Of a stretch of DNA of 20,370 bases, positions 6,789-14,276 are shown one piece after another. A program made the position numbers and the translations under genes. The DNA lies in IMG/VR virus record IMGVR_UViG_3300006810_011557, positions 1 through 20,370 of that record; one strand, given 5' to 3'. This DNA is from a virus. A model generated the notes under the pieces. The model was given only the letters and a program-made list of their open reading frames with translations, was not told the origin of the DNA and searched no databases. Every line of letters begins with the position of its first letter. The stretch's first letter is position 1.

Positions 6789-7460
6789 ATGGAAACTTAC
6801 GAAGATAAACAACACGAAATCGATGAACTACTAGTCAAGATGCGCGGAAAATGGCAACTTGATAGTATCCAATGGATGGGCTATGATGATGTCTGCCAAC
6901 ATATCCGCAGGCACATCTGGCAGAAATGGGATCTATGGGACCAGAAGCGTGCGTTCAAGCCATGGTGCCGCACGGTAATTTCGCACCAAATTAGTAACCT
7001 AATACGAAACAATTATAGAAGTTTTGCGCGGCCCTGTCTCAACTGTGAGCATAATATGGGCGCTGACGCATGTGGTCTAACAAAATCTAAAGTTCAAGAC
7101 TCCACATGTAATGAATACGCTAAATGGAAAAAGAAGCGTTCTCATGTATATAATCTGAAACTACCTGTCCCTATTGAGGATAAGATGCTTTCGGAAACTG
7201 TTGAATTGCATGATGAAATGGACTTTGAGGCTAGTTCTGATAACCTACATGGTTTGGTTATGATGCAACTAACTGAACGACAACAACAAGTTTACAGACT
7301 TCTATACATTGATCAATTAGATGATGCAGAGGTGGCGAAGAAAATGGGGTTCACTGCCGATGGTAGTAAAAATGTAAGATATAAACAGCTTACCAACCTA
7401 AAGAAAAAGTTCGTCGCTATTGCTAAAATTGTAATGGAAAACAATGACATTATCGAGTGA
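6789..7460 (+). CDS. phage sigma factor (sigma70-like, late-type)
   Basis: 223 aa. A region-2-like segment WDLWDQKRAFKPWCRTVISHQISNLIRNNYRSFARP (about residues 55-91) resembles the sigma70 region 2 helix that binds core polymerase and the -10. A Cys-rich insert (CLNCEHNMGADACG) could hold a metal. The C-terminal LTERQQQVYRLLYIDQLDDAEVAKKMGFT (about 158-186) is a sigma region-4-like helix-turn-helix. This is the layout of phage late sigma factors such as T4 gp55 relatives. Its neighbours, the terminase and capsid-type genes, are the genes such a factor would serve. Overlaps the next gene by 17 nt. Confidence 0.75.
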   Translation: METYEDKQHEIDELLVKMRGKWQLDSIQWMGYDDVCQHIRRHIWQKWDLWDQKRAFKPWCRTVISHQISNLIRNNYRSFARPCLNCEHNMGADACGLTKSKVQDSTCNEYAKWKKKRSHVYNLKLPVPIEDKMLSETVELHDEMDFEASSDNLHGLVMMQLTERQQQVYRLLYIDQLDDAEVAKKMGFTADGSKNVRYKQLTNLKKKFVAIAKIVMENNDIIE

Positions 7461-8520
7461 ACAAATAGAACGAGCACTGGAACTGTTCGACAGTGGAATT
7501 ACCAACCTTAATGAAATAACCCAAACAGTCTTCGACAATCCAGAATTGGATGGAAGACACAGAGAGGGTCGTGCTATTCGTGCTGCACTGGTAGATCAGG
7601 GCCGCGAATATGGCACCACTCGTAGTGAAGCAGAAATTCCCGCTGAATTGGATGCCGAAGCACTTCACTTTTTAAATAACTCAGATAGAATAGTGGGCAT
7701 GAATCCTTTGGAGATTGCCCGTATGATTTTTAATGATGACACAATTCAAAGTCTATCTTCCCATCACAGAATCGTCCTCAACCACCTCCAACAGCATCGT
7801 GCCGATGTTATGGATAATACCGAAGCGCCAGCAGTCGGCAACTGGTATAATCCAAAGTCATTGTCTACTACGCTTAAACGTATTAACAAATGGGCGCACG
7901 CAGAATTAGGTGATACTGTAGACGAATTAACAGCAAGACACCTCAAATGCGTAGAGTCACTGTTTCGCTATCTACAAGCGTTCAAATTAGAATCGACGCT
8001 AAACAGCTTTCAAGATCAATCCGACCGTGATCTATTCGAGTCTGAATTTATCCGTGCAACGTGGGATAAACCAGATTTAACCAATGACGAGTTGAACTTG
8101 TATATGACCGTGTGCTCGAACTATGTTCGAATCAAACATATACAGGCTCGAATATCATCCCTCAACACGCTTTTGCAGGAGCAACAGGCAAACGCTGATG
8201 AAGAGGCTAGAGGACTTACTATTCAACTAACTGAGCGCCTTAAGGGAACCAGTGATGAACTGAACCAGACAGAGAAACGAATAGAGTCGTTAATCCAGAA
8301 ACTAAATGGTGATCGGGCCAAAAGAAAAGAAAAACAAATGGAGAATAATGCCTCATTTCTCTATATTGTAGAAGAGTTTCAGCGCAAAGAATCTCGTGAT
8401 AGATATTTGAAGATTGCGAGGCTACAAAATGCTGCTGTTAAAAAGGAAACTGAGAGGCTTGAATCTGTGGCAGACATCAAGGCGCGAGTTTTCGGAATTG
8501 CACCAGAAGAATTGTTATGA
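7444..8520 (+). CDS. coiled-coil protein with N-terminal HTH-like segment; possible small terminase
   Basis: 358 aa. The N-terminus (EQIERALELFDSGITNLNEITQTVFDNPELDGRHREGRAIRAALVDQG) looks like a helix-turn-helix, and residues about 230-345 are strongly coiled-coil (heptads through LLQEQQANADEEARGLTIQLTERLKGTSDELNQ and on). No family recognised. It starts inside the sigma gene and ends 4 nt over the next start, three genes before TerL, where a DNA-recognising small terminase or scaffold would fit. The function is inferred from position and shape only. Confidence 0.6.
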   Translation: MTLSSEQIERALELFDSGITNLNEITQTVFDNPELDGRHREGRAIRAALVDQGREYGTTRSEAEIPAELDAEALHFLNNSDRIVGMNPLEIARMIFNDDTIQSLSSHHRIVLNHLQQHRADVMDNTEAPAVGNWYNPKSLSTTLKRINKWAHAELGDTVDELTARHLKCVESLFRYLQAFKLESTLNSFQDQSDRDLFESEFIRATWDKPDLTNDELNLYMTVCSNYVRIKHIQARISSLNTLLQEQQANADEEARGLTIQLTERLKGTSDELNQTEKRIESLIQKLNGDRAKRKEKQMENNASFLYIVEEFQRKESRDRYLKIARLQNAAVKKETERLESVADIKARVFGIAPEELL

Positions 8521-9449
8521 TCTTAACTTGTAAGGAATGTTATCGAGAATTTAAATCAAAGAGAGCTTTACATATCCACCTGAAAACACATGGTGGTAAG
8601 GCAAAGTATTATCATAAGTTTTATCCGCGCCACGATAGACGGAGCGGCGAAGTTATTCCTTATAAAGACTACGACCAATACTTCTCTACTTTTTTTAAAT
8701 CTCAAGCGAGTAGAGAAGAGTTCTATAGAACAGCGTCACAGAGTGATGTGCATGACGCAATCGTTGACGAATGGAATATCAACTTGAAGACAAAGGATTT
8801 GACGGTTCTACCAACAGAGACGTTTTTTATGCTTACCAACCTTTGTTCGATCTACGATATCCGTCAAAGTTTTGGTTCAACGCAACAGTTCTGTAAAGAG
8901 CTTCGACTAGAACAACTGTATGACGCTCATATGCCAGCAGATTTCTGGAACACTCCAGCCGACGAATTAGAAATGGAGGTGCTGGTTGATACTCGTGAGC
9001 AACAGCCGTTCAAGTATACCAATGCACAAGTTCAAAAACTGTCAATTGGTGACTATATGACGGCAGGCAAATATTTTTCAAAAGTAGCTGTTGATAGGAA
9101 GTCAACAGAAGATTTTAAAGGAAGCTTCGGTTCACAAATTGATCGTATCAGGGACAACCTACAATTAGCAGAAGATATGGGATACCGTATCTACTTCGTG
9201 GTTGAAGGAACACCTGATCAAATGGAAAAGGAAGCTAAAAGAAATAAGTGGGACCGAACACGTTGGGGATACATCTATAAAAATGTGCGTGATGTATTAG
9301 TAGACTACCCAACAACACAAATCATTTTTTGTAATAACCGCAACGAGGCACAGAAAGTCACTCGCAAGATACTCTATTATGGAGAGCGACTGTGGCGCGT
9401 TGATTTACAGTATTTTTTAAATGTGGGAAAAAGGAGTTCAAGAGTATAG
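8517..9449 (+). CDS. C2H2 zinc-finger / ERCC4-type nuclease
   Basis: 310 aa. An N-terminal C2H2 finger is complete: C5, C8, H21, H25 (CX2CX12HX3H). The C-terminal half has the ERCC4/Mus81 nuclease pattern: D158-T-R160-E161 in LVDTREQQPF, GDY at 178-180, and VDRKSTEDF at 192-200 (the V-ERK-x3-D motif with D for E). Such nucleases cut branched or flap DNA. ATGA overlap with the preceding gene and a 29-nt overlap with terminase suggest a packaging-linked role, such as resolving branched concatemers, as endonuclease VII does in T4; that role is inference. A fused zinc finger is unusual for the family. Confidence 0.8.
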   Translation: MILTCKECYREFKSKRALHIHLKTHGGKAKYYHKFYPRHDRRSGEVIPYKDYDQYFSTFFKSQASREEFYRTASQSDVHDAIVDEWNINLKTKDLTVLPTETFFMLTNLCSIYDIRQSFGSTQQFCKELRLEQLYDAHMPADFWNTPADELEMEVLVDTREQQPFKYTNAQVQKLSIGDYMTAGKYFSKVAVDRKSTEDFKGSFGSQIDRIRDNLQLAEDMGYRIYFVVEGTPDQMEKEAKRNKWDRTRWGYIYKNVRDVLVDYPTTQIIFCNNRNEAQKVTRKILYYGERLWRVDLQYFLNVGKRSSRV

Positions 9450-11394
9450 GTTTGATTTCAGCGCCGAACAAGTTAATAATGAAATTGAAGCGATTGAAGG
9501 GTTCATTCCAGAGGATGAAGCGCAAATATTGGTGTACAGATTTCTTAGAGCTAATATTGGTTTCGCTAGTGAGCTTCTTCTCGGCGTAAAGCTGTTTCCA
9601 TTCCAGCACATACTAATTAAAAGTATGATGCTCGGTGACTTCTCTATGTTTGTGTTGTCACGTGGTATGTCTAAGACATTCTCCGCAGCTATCTACGTGA
9701 TGCTGCAACTGCTATTCAAGCAGGGTGTCAAGGTTGGCGTATTGAGTAGTGGTTTCCGACAGGCTAAGATGATCATGGGTAAAGCCTACGATGTATTGAA
9801 AAAACCCGCCGCTAAGATCGTGCGCCCACTATTTGGTAATGGTAAAACTATTATTCAAAAAGGAACGGATCAATGGACGTTAACCTGTGGTGCGTCCGAA
9901 GCTATTGCACTGCCACTGGCAGACGGAAGTAGGTTACGTGGTTTCCGTTTTCAAATTCTGTTGCTAGATGAGTTTCTAAACATCTCAAAGAATATCTTTC
10001 AGGAGGTTATCTTGCCCTTCATTGGTGTTGTGGATAATCCTACTGTGCGTGCTGATATGCGCGAAGCAGAAAACAAACTCATCGAGCAAGGTGTGATGGT
10101 AGAAGAAGACCGTTATAAATGGCCTTCAAACAAACTCATCCTTCTATCATCGCCCTCATATACATTTGAATATATGTATGAGGTTTATTGTCTATATCGA
10201 GACAGGATTTTAGGAGTGCACCATGAGGTGCATCATGACGATGCAGACCTTGCAGATCAATCAGATTACTCTATCATTGTGCAACTTGCGTATGATATGG
10301 CACCACCTGACCTATACGATAAGAAGCAGCTTTCACAGCACAAACAGACAATGAGTGAAGCCGTTTTCGCAAAAGAATATGGTGGACAGTTTATCAGTGA
10401 AAGCGACAGCTACTTTAAGCTATCGAAGATGATGCAGTGTATCATTCCAGATGGTGAACAGCCAACCACACGAATCGTCGGTGATCAGGATAAGAAGTAT
10501 AGTTTCGCCATTGACCCATCATGGTCACAAGACAGTGCTAGTGATGATTTTGCAATTACAGGTTTTGAGCTAAACGAAGAAACTCAAAAAGACGCTGTGG
10601 TTCATGCATATGGTATAGCTGGTCAACCAACAAAGAATCATATTCAATATCTATTATACTTGTTAAAGAATTTTAACACCGAATTTTTGGCGCTTGACTA
10701 TGCTGGTGGACTTCAATTCGTGCAAACGTGCAACGAGTCTGAGTTGTTTAAGGAGGCTGGTATTGAACTGTTTATCGTAAACGATGAGATGGAGAGCGAC
10801 TTTATGAAGCCCGAAAAATACAATGATGATCTTCGATGCTTCAAGAAACAATTACAGCGCCGAACAGATAAAAAGATTCCGTGCTATCTCCGTAATTTCA
10901 GTAGCACATGGATTCGTGAAGCAAATGAGTATCTACAAGCTCAAATCGATCATAAGCGTATCTACTTCGGATCTGCTGGTGCATCTGTTGAATCCTCTTT
11001 CGAAGAACAAACGAAAGCTAATATTGGAGTCCGCAAGTTGAAGTATACCATCTATCAGAACGAAGATAGGGAAACAACAAAATTCTTGAACGAGGGTATG
11101 AATAAAATGACTTCTGTATCAAACAAGATGGTGGAATTCTTAGACCACCAAACATTTATGCTGGAGTTGACTAGACAAGAAGCGGCGAACGTTGAGATTA
11201 AAACGTCTCCACAAGGGAACCAGACGTTCCAGTTGCCACAGCATATGCAGCGCCAAACTGGACCTAATCGCCCACGTAAGGATAACTACTCAACGTTGGT
11301 GTTGGGAAATTGGGCGAACAGAATGTATCATGAAGCTATAGCAGCAGAAGATAAAAAGGTTGCTGCTGCTACATTTACTCCAATGGCGTTTTAG
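9421..11394 (+). CDS. terminase large subunit (TerL)
   Basis: 657 aa. The ATPase domain has a Walker A SRGMSKT at residues 80-86 (deviant, as in T4 gp17 SRQLGKT), Walker B ILLLDE at 179-184 and a coupling LLSSPS near 235. The nuclease domain is RNase H-like: D in FAIDPSWSQDSASDDFAITGF near residue 362, and D in FLALDYAGG further on. It cuts concatemeric DNA and pumps it into the procapsid. The ATG overlaps the ERCC4 nuclease gene by 29 nt with no clear Shine-Dalgarno, so translation is probably coupled. The 3' end overlaps a converging minus-strand gene by 20 nt and ends the plus-strand operon. Confidence 0.92.
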   Translation: MWEKGVQEYRFDFSAEQVNNEIEAIEGFIPEDEAQILVYRFLRANIGFASELLLGVKLFPFQHILIKSMMLGDFSMFVLSRGMSKTFSAAIYVMLQLLFKQGVKVGVLSSGFRQAKMIMGKAYDVLKKPAAKIVRPLFGNGKTIIQKGTDQWTLTCGASEAIALPLADGSRLRGFRFQILLLDEFLNISKNIFQEVILPFIGVVDNPTVRADMREAENKLIEQGVMVEEDRYKWPSNKLILLSSPSYTFEYMYEVYCLYRDRILGVHHEVHHDDADLADQSDYSIIVQLAYDMAPPDLYDKKQLSQHKQTMSEAVFAKEYGGQFISESDSYFKLSKMMQCIIPDGEQPTTRIVGDQDKKYSFAIDPSWSQDSASDDFAITGFELNEETQKDAVVHAYGIAGQPTKNHIQYLLYLLKNFNTEFLALDYAGGLQFVQTCNESELFKEAGIELFIVNDEMESDFMKPEKYNDDLRCFKKQLQRRTDKKIPCYLRNFSSTWIREANEYLQAQIDHKRIYFGSAGASVESSFEEQTKANIGVRKLKYTIYQNEDRETTKFLNEGMNKMTSVSNKMVEFLDHQTFMLELTRQEAANVEIKTSPQGNQTFQLPQHMQRQTGPNRPRKDNYSTLVLGNWANRMYHEAIAAEDKKVAAATFTPMAF

Positions 11395-11563
11395 CAACAG
11401 GATATACCTTGTATTCTTTACCCTCTTGCTTAGAAATACTCGCGGCAAACTCTTTTACCTCTTGTTCTGTTCCGTAATGAACTTCTGTAAAATATATATA
11501 AACACAAAGACCTTCTGAATTGTCGTCACTCCACTTTCGAGCAATGATGTAATGGATTTTCAT
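11375..11563 (-). CDS. small protein of unknown function
   Basis: 62 aa, mixed alpha/beta composition, opens with MKIHYIIARKWSDDNSEGLCVYIYFTEVHYG. Last gene of the minus-strand operon 12452-11375; its ATG lies 2 nt before the stop of the upstream ORF. Its 3' end overlaps the TerL 3' end by 20 nt on the other strand. No family recognised. Confidence 0.6.
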   Translation of the reverse strand: MKIHYIIARKWSDDNSEGLCVYIYFTEVHYGTEQEVKEFAASISKQEGKEYKVYPVAKTPLE

Positions 11564-11564
11564 G

Positions 11565-11816
11565 CTATAATGGATTTAGATCATCATCAAATTCTTCAAA
11601 TGATTCGTCAAGTCGTGATATCTTCTTAGAGAATTCTGGCTTGAACATCATCCACCAATTCTGTGGTGTTAGAGCTTGATGTAGCAACTTGTATCGTTTT
11701 GTCTTTTTGCATTTTCCGTAAAGTCGATAATAGTGAGGGAACCGAAGCTTTTCATTTCGTTGACAAGCAACCATGAAGAACTTTGAATACCTCCACTTCC
11801 AGAGTAGCGTGATCAT
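11565..11816 (-). CDS. small basic/aromatic protein of unknown function
   Basis: 83 aa, rich in Lys, Arg, Trp, Phe and Tyr in the first half, acidic at the end (DESFEEFDDDLNPL). Starts in a TAATG overlap with the stop of the HD-domain gene. No family recognised, but the close packing supports it as real. Confidence 0.6.
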   Translation of the reverse strand: MITLLWKWRYSKFFMVACQRNEKLRFPHYYRLYGKCKKTKRYKLLHQALTPQNWWMMFKPEFSKKISRLDESFEEFDDDLNPL

Positions 11817-12223
11817 TACTTTATTAACACCAATAATGCCGCAGCATACTTTTTAATTTGGTATTTTGTAGGAGAATCACTGAGGTTAGAAAGAATATCT
11901 TCAACCTTCACGTATAAAGCTAATCCACCGTGGCTTTTGATACGATAGATGAAATCTGGATATTTTTCAGTATAACCCTGTGTTAAAACAACGACTTCAT
12001 CTACAAGGTGCTGTGGGATTCCACGTTTAACCAATTTTTCGGCGCTCCAATCTTCACAGTCCTCAAGGACATCATGTAACCATGCTACCACTTGAGCTTC
12101 TTCGCCGTGACATCTACGTGCCACTGTAGCAGGATGGGTGATATATGGAGTATAGCCATTGCGTCGAGTTTGACCCAAATGAGCTTCGTGTGCAATATCC
12201 TGTGCTAATTTTACAATATTCAT
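11816..12223 (-). CDS. HD-domain protein, (p)ppGpp-hydrolase (MESH1/SpoT-like)
   Basis: 135 aa. The RelA/SpoT HD-hydrolase motifs are all visible: AHLGQTRRNGYTPYITHPATVA (H15, H30), WLHDVLED (H50-D51, E54-D55) and KVEDILSNLSD (D109, N113). Length and motifs match small single-domain enzymes such as MESH1, which remove the 3' pyrophosphate of ppGpp with Mn2+. In a phage it may counter the host stringent response during infection, though the exact substrate cannot be read from sequence. It lies between two unknown small genes with overlapping stop/start codons. Confidence 0.8.
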   Translation of the reverse strand: MNIVKLAQDIAHEAHLGQTRRNGYTPYITHPATVARRCHGEEAQVVAWLHDVLEDCEDWSAEKLVKRGIPQHLVDEVVVLTQGYTEKYPDFIYRIKSHGGLALYVKVEDILSNLSDSPTKYQIKKYAAALLVLIK

Positions 12224-12224
12224 T

Positions 12225-12452
12225 TTAATATGCTCCCCACAAGGATTCAGGTGATTCCATTGGTCGTGCGATTGAGCCTGACATTTCGTTGACCTTCAAC
12301 ATAATCGCGGCTTTTTCATCAGCATTACAATATGGCATAAAGTCGTAAGCCCATACAACAGTGGCTAACCAACGAAGTTGATGGGTTGCAACAACCATTC
12401 GTTGCTCATCTCCGTTAAAATCAATATAATTAATTACTGTTGAATTTTTCAT
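12225..12452 (-). CDS. small protein of unknown function
   Basis: 75 aa from ATG 12452 (MKNSTVINYIDFNGDEQRMVV). The frame is open further, to 12530, but that would overlap tRNA-Glu, so this start is chosen. Contains WLATVVWAYDFMPYCNADEKAAIMLKVNEM. Stop is 1 nt before the HD gene start. No family recognised. Confidence 0.6.
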   Translation of the reverse strand: MKNSTVINYIDFNGDEQRMVVATHQLRWLATVVWAYDFMPYCNADEKAAIMLKVNEMSGSIARPMESPESLWGAY

Positions 12453-12469
12453 GTGCAACAAAGATGAAG

Positions 12470-12545
12470 CAAGGCATGGGAGGATCGAACTCCCTTTTTC
12501 GGACTGAAAACCCGATGTCCTAACCAACAATTAGACGAATGCCTC
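12470..12545 (-). tRNA. tRNA-Glu(TTC)
   Basis: Acceptor GAGGCAT/ATGCCTT (G1-T72 wobble), D-arm with GG, anticodon loop TTTTCAG giving TTC, T-arm GGGAG-TTCGATC-CTCCC, discriminator G as Glu requires. No encoded CCA. Confidence 0.9.
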
Positions 12546-12553
12546 ATTTTAAG

Positions 12554-12629
12554 ATCCCCGTGTCGGGATCGAACCGACCAGAATTCCTCTTTACAAGAGA
12601 GGTGCCTTCGCCTTCTCAGCCTACGGGGA
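12554..12629 (-). tRNA. tRNA-Thr(TGT)
   Basis: Acceptor TCCCCGT/ACGGGGA, anticodon arm CCTCT-CTTGTAA-AGAGG giving TGT, T-arm GTCGG-TTCGATC-CCGAC. The D-arm is poorly paired (GCT/GGC). No encoded CCA. Confidence 0.88.
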
Positions 12630-12639
12630 ATATGAACCG

Positions 12640-12794
12640 AATCGCACGGTTCTCATGAACTATTTTATTTGTCCCTATACGCTTCTTCGCTCATGTCGCA
12701 CGTTCCACGGTCTTACAAGGTAAGTTGCCCTCATTTTGTTTATCCTTTCGGATGAATAGGTTTCAGCGGCAATCTAATTTCCGTCACCCATCTA
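12640..12794 (-). ncRNA. candidate structured leader RNA upstream of tRNA-Thr
   Basis: A strong promoter (12801-12828) puts +1 at 12794, yet the first tRNA begins at 12629. The 165 nt between hold several hairpins on the minus strand: TTGCC...GGCAA enclosing ATCC-GAAA-GGAT (GNRA loop), CTTAC-CTT-GTAAG (12713-12725) and GAACCG...CGGTTC (12635-12653). A 19-codon ORF (MRATYLVRPWNV...) also lies in it. No known RNA family is recognised; it may be a leader, a peptide gene or a stable RNA. Confidence 0.4.
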
Positions 12795-12800
12795 AAAATA

Positions 12801-12828
12801 ATTATACACGCTCTCTGAGGATTGTCAA
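12801..12828 (-). promoter_or_regulatory. sigma70-type promoter for the Thr/Glu tRNA operon
   Basis: TTGACA (12823-12828), 16-bp spacer, TATAAT (12801-12806); both hexamers perfect. Overlaps the last codons of the HNH gene at 12825. Confidence 0.85.
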
Positions 12829-13163
12829 GAAGGATCTTCTAAATGATGATGTTCAGCATGACAATTAGCGCATAAAAGATCACATTTTTTACTTTCTTCA
12901 AAAACTACCGCCCACTTCTTACTGGCTAAATTTTTATGGCGAAGTCCGAACTTCTTTTTGGACGGATCTTTATGGTGAAAGTGTAGAGCGGCAATACATT
13001 TGTCATACCCGCATTCTTGACACCTTCCACCGTGCATTGCGACAAGCAGACGTTTTCGTTCTCTCGCTCGCTCTCGCGCATTATATTTTACGCAACAAGA
13101 GCTTGAACAATATAGACCATCTCTATCAATAATCTCATTACCGCAATTTTTACATTCTTTCAT
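12825..13163 (-). CDS. HNH endonuclease with zinc ribbons
   Basis: 112 aa. An N-terminal zinc ribbon (CKNCGNEIIDRDGLYCSSSCC) is followed by a basic linker, then CQECGYDKC, LHFHHKDPSKKKFG and CDLLCANCHAEHH, the H-N-H catalytic core framed by two CxxC zinc ligands. Phage genes of this type are free-standing homing endonucleases that cut at specific DNA sites and spread into tRNA and other loci. It lies back to back with a homologous gene (13192-13572) and next to tRNAs. A TTGACG/TACAAT promoter (13214-13242) lies just upstream. Confidence 0.88.
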   Translation of the reverse strand: MKECKNCGNEIIDRDGLYCSSSCCVKYNARERARERKRLLVAMHGGRCQECGYDKCIAALHFHHKDPSKKKFGLRHKNLASKKWAVVFEESKKCDLLCANCHAEHHHLEDPS

Positions 13164-13191
13164 AGATAAAGTGTTCTAGTTTCTTACAATA

Positions 13192-13572
13192 ATGGTTATG
13201 AAGCGATGTCATAATTGTAATAAGAAACTAGCAGGTCGTCAAGAAAAATGGTGCTCTCGTAAATGTCAGAGTGATAATGCTAATATAAGAAATCAAAACT
13301 ATCAAAAACAACAAGAGAGGGCGCAAGAGCGTAAAGCTAAAATCTTAGAGTTAAAGGGTGATTGCTGTCAGAATTGTGGTTATTATCGTGCCACTGCCGC
13401 TCTTACATTTCATCATCGTGACCCTTCACAAAAATTATTTCCTTTGGATGCGAGGAATTTATCAAATCGAAAATGGAGCAACATAATAAAAGAATTAGAA
13501 AAGTGTGACCTCTTGTGTTTTAATTGTCACATGGAAGAACATCACGGGATAGATAGGATAGGCAAGAATTGA
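13192..13572 (+). CDS. HNH endonuclease with zinc ribbons
   Basis: 126 aa, the only plus-strand gene I see in the tRNA region. Same order as its divergent neighbour: CHNCNKKLAGRQEKWCSRKC ribbon, basic linker, CQNCGYYRA, LTFHHRDPSQKLFP, CDLLCFNCHMEEHHG. The shared layout suggests a duplication or related invaders. Its last 19 nt run antisense over the 3' end of tRNA-Met, so the insertion is tight against that tRNA. Start chosen at ATG 13192; a second ATG follows two codons later. Confidence 0.88.
   Translation: MVMKRCHNCNKKLAGRQEKWCSRKCQSDNANIRNQNYQKQQERAQERKAKILELKGDCCQNCGYYRATAALTFHHRDPSQKLFPLDARNLSNRKWSNIIKELEKCDLLCFNCHMEEHHGIDRIGKN
13214..13242 (-). promoter_or_regulatory. possible promoter for the minus-strand HNH gene
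   Basis: TTGACG (13237-13242), 17-bp spacer, TACAAT (13214-13219), with predicted +1 about 44 nt before the HNH ATG at 13163. It lies inside the coding region of the divergent HNH gene. Confidence 0.45.
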
Positions 13573-13625
13573 ACTTGCAACCCCCTGATTATGAGTCAGA
13601 TGCTCTACCATTGAGCTACTATCCC
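13554..13625 (-). tRNA. tRNA-Met(CAT)
   Basis: Acceptor GGGATAG/CTATCCT, D-arm GCTC-AATGGTA-GAGC, anticodon loop CTCATAA giving CAT, T-arm GCAAG-TTCAATT-CTTGC, discriminator A. Initiator, elongator or Ile2 (lysidine) use cannot be decided safely; G1-T72 is not the bacterial initiator C1xA72. Confidence 0.9.
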
Positions 13626-13629
13626 TTAT

Positions 13630-13755
13630 CTACCCGTGCTTAAAAAGGTAGATCCAATAAATCACGATACCCACAGCGATGATTAGTGATACGGCAACTA
13701 CTGAACCTACTGTTGCTGCGATACCTGTTAAAAAACCTTGCCAGAATTCACTCAT
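13630..13755 (-). CDS. small single-span membrane protein
   Basis: 41 aa, MSEFWQGFLTGI then a hydrophobic stretch rich in Val, Ile and Ala through about residue 36, ending in YLFKHG. One transmembrane helix, apparently N-out/C-in by the positive tail. Fits exactly between tRNA-Gln and tRNA-Met. Function unknown. Confidence 0.65.
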   Translation of the reverse strand: MSEFWQGFLTGIAATVGSVVAVSLIIAVGIVIYWIYLFKHG

Positions 13756-13766
13756 ATTTTTAAAGC

Positions 13767-13836
13767 ATCCCTATCAGGACTTGAACCCGAACCGAAAGAA
13801 CCAAAATCTTTTGTGCTGCCAATTACACCATAGGGA
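13767..13836 (-). tRNA. tRNA-Gln(TTG)
   Basis: Acceptor TCCCTAT/ATAGGGA, D-arm GGTGTAATTGGCAGCAC, anticodon loop TTTTGGT giving TTG, T-loop TTCAAGT. Shares its D-arm with the Gly and Trp tRNAs of this window. Confidence 0.9.
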
Positions 13837-13846
13837 ATTAGAAAAG

Positions 13847-13921
13847 GTTCCCCGACGAGATTCGAACTCGCCCCGTTTGCGTCACAAGCAAAAATGCTAA
13901 AACCACTACACCACGGAGAAC
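13847..13921 (-). tRNA. tRNA-His(GTG)
   Basis: Anticodon loop TTGTGAC giving GTG. The gene encodes the extra 5' G(-1) paired with C73 (acceptor GTTCTCCG/CGGGGAAC), the His identity element. Confidence 0.92.
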
Positions 13922-13992
13922 ATAAAATAACTGAGATTAGTTACTATGTCGCTGTCGTTGTATTCGTAGTGTTATGCTCATTGATCTAATTA

Positions 13993-14020
13993 ATTATACA
14001 CGACTTCATGCAAAAGTCAA
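13993..14020 (-). promoter_or_regulatory. sigma70-type promoter for the His/Gln/Met tRNA operon
   Basis: TTGACT (14015-14020), 16-bp spacer, TATAAT (13993-13998), predicted +1 13986, about 65 nt before tRNA-His. Confidence 0.85.
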
Positions 14021-14107
14021 GATTAAAATTGTTATAAGAAGAATTATACTCACTACTGCAAACACAATAGATGATGACTCTTCTAGTGTTGGGAATTCTC
14101 CCACCAT
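14006..14107 (-). CDS. 33-residue membrane peptide
   Basis: ATG 14107, MVGEFPTLEESSSIVF followed by a hydrophobic segment to the end (AVVSIILLITILILTFA). A single transmembrane helix. Its 3' end overlaps the promoter at 13993-14020. Upstream lies a poly-A run (14109-14116) and another ATG (14153) in a different frame. The strong promoter at 14163-14190 supports expression. Function unknown. Confidence 0.5.
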   Translation of the reverse strand: MVGEFPTLEESSSIVFAVVSIILLITILILTFA

Positions 14108-14162
14108 CTTTTTTTTCTTCGGGCGTTAGCTCAAAATCTTCTTCTTCATTCATGGAATTGCA

Positions 14163-14190
14163 AAATTAGCACATGTTCAGAACTTGTCAA
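14163..14190 (-). promoter_or_regulatory. sigma70-type promoter ahead of the membrane peptide
   Basis: TTGACA (14185-14190), 16-bp spacer, TAATTT (14163-14168), predicted +1 14156, 3 nt before an ATG at 14153. Confidence 0.7.
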
Positions 14191-14195
14191 GAAGA

Positions 14196-14270
14196 AACTT
14201 ACGGACGGGACTCGAACCCGCATCGACGGAGATTTGCAATCTCCCGTATCGCCCCTCTACCACCGCAAGT
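14196..14270 (-). tRNA. tRNA-Cys(GCA)
   Basis: Acceptor ACTTGCG/CGTAAGT, anticodon arm GGAGA-TTGCAAA-TCTCC giving GCA, T-loop TTCGAGT. The mature 5' end (14270) coincides with the predicted +1 of the promoter at 14277-14304. Confidence 0.92.
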
Positions 14271-14276
14271 ATATTG

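Noticed and set aside
13704-13760. Another copy of the unit motif (TTTTAACAG...GCAGCAACAG) on the minus strand
   Set aside because: It lies in the coding region of the 41-residue membrane protein and has no matching closing strand downstream.
13679-13900. Plus-strand ORFs across the tRNA field (also 14184, 17048, 18081, 18247, 19206)
   Set aside because: They are antisense readings of tRNA T-arms, giving repeated xxFEPxT/xxxEPAT-like peptides; not genes.
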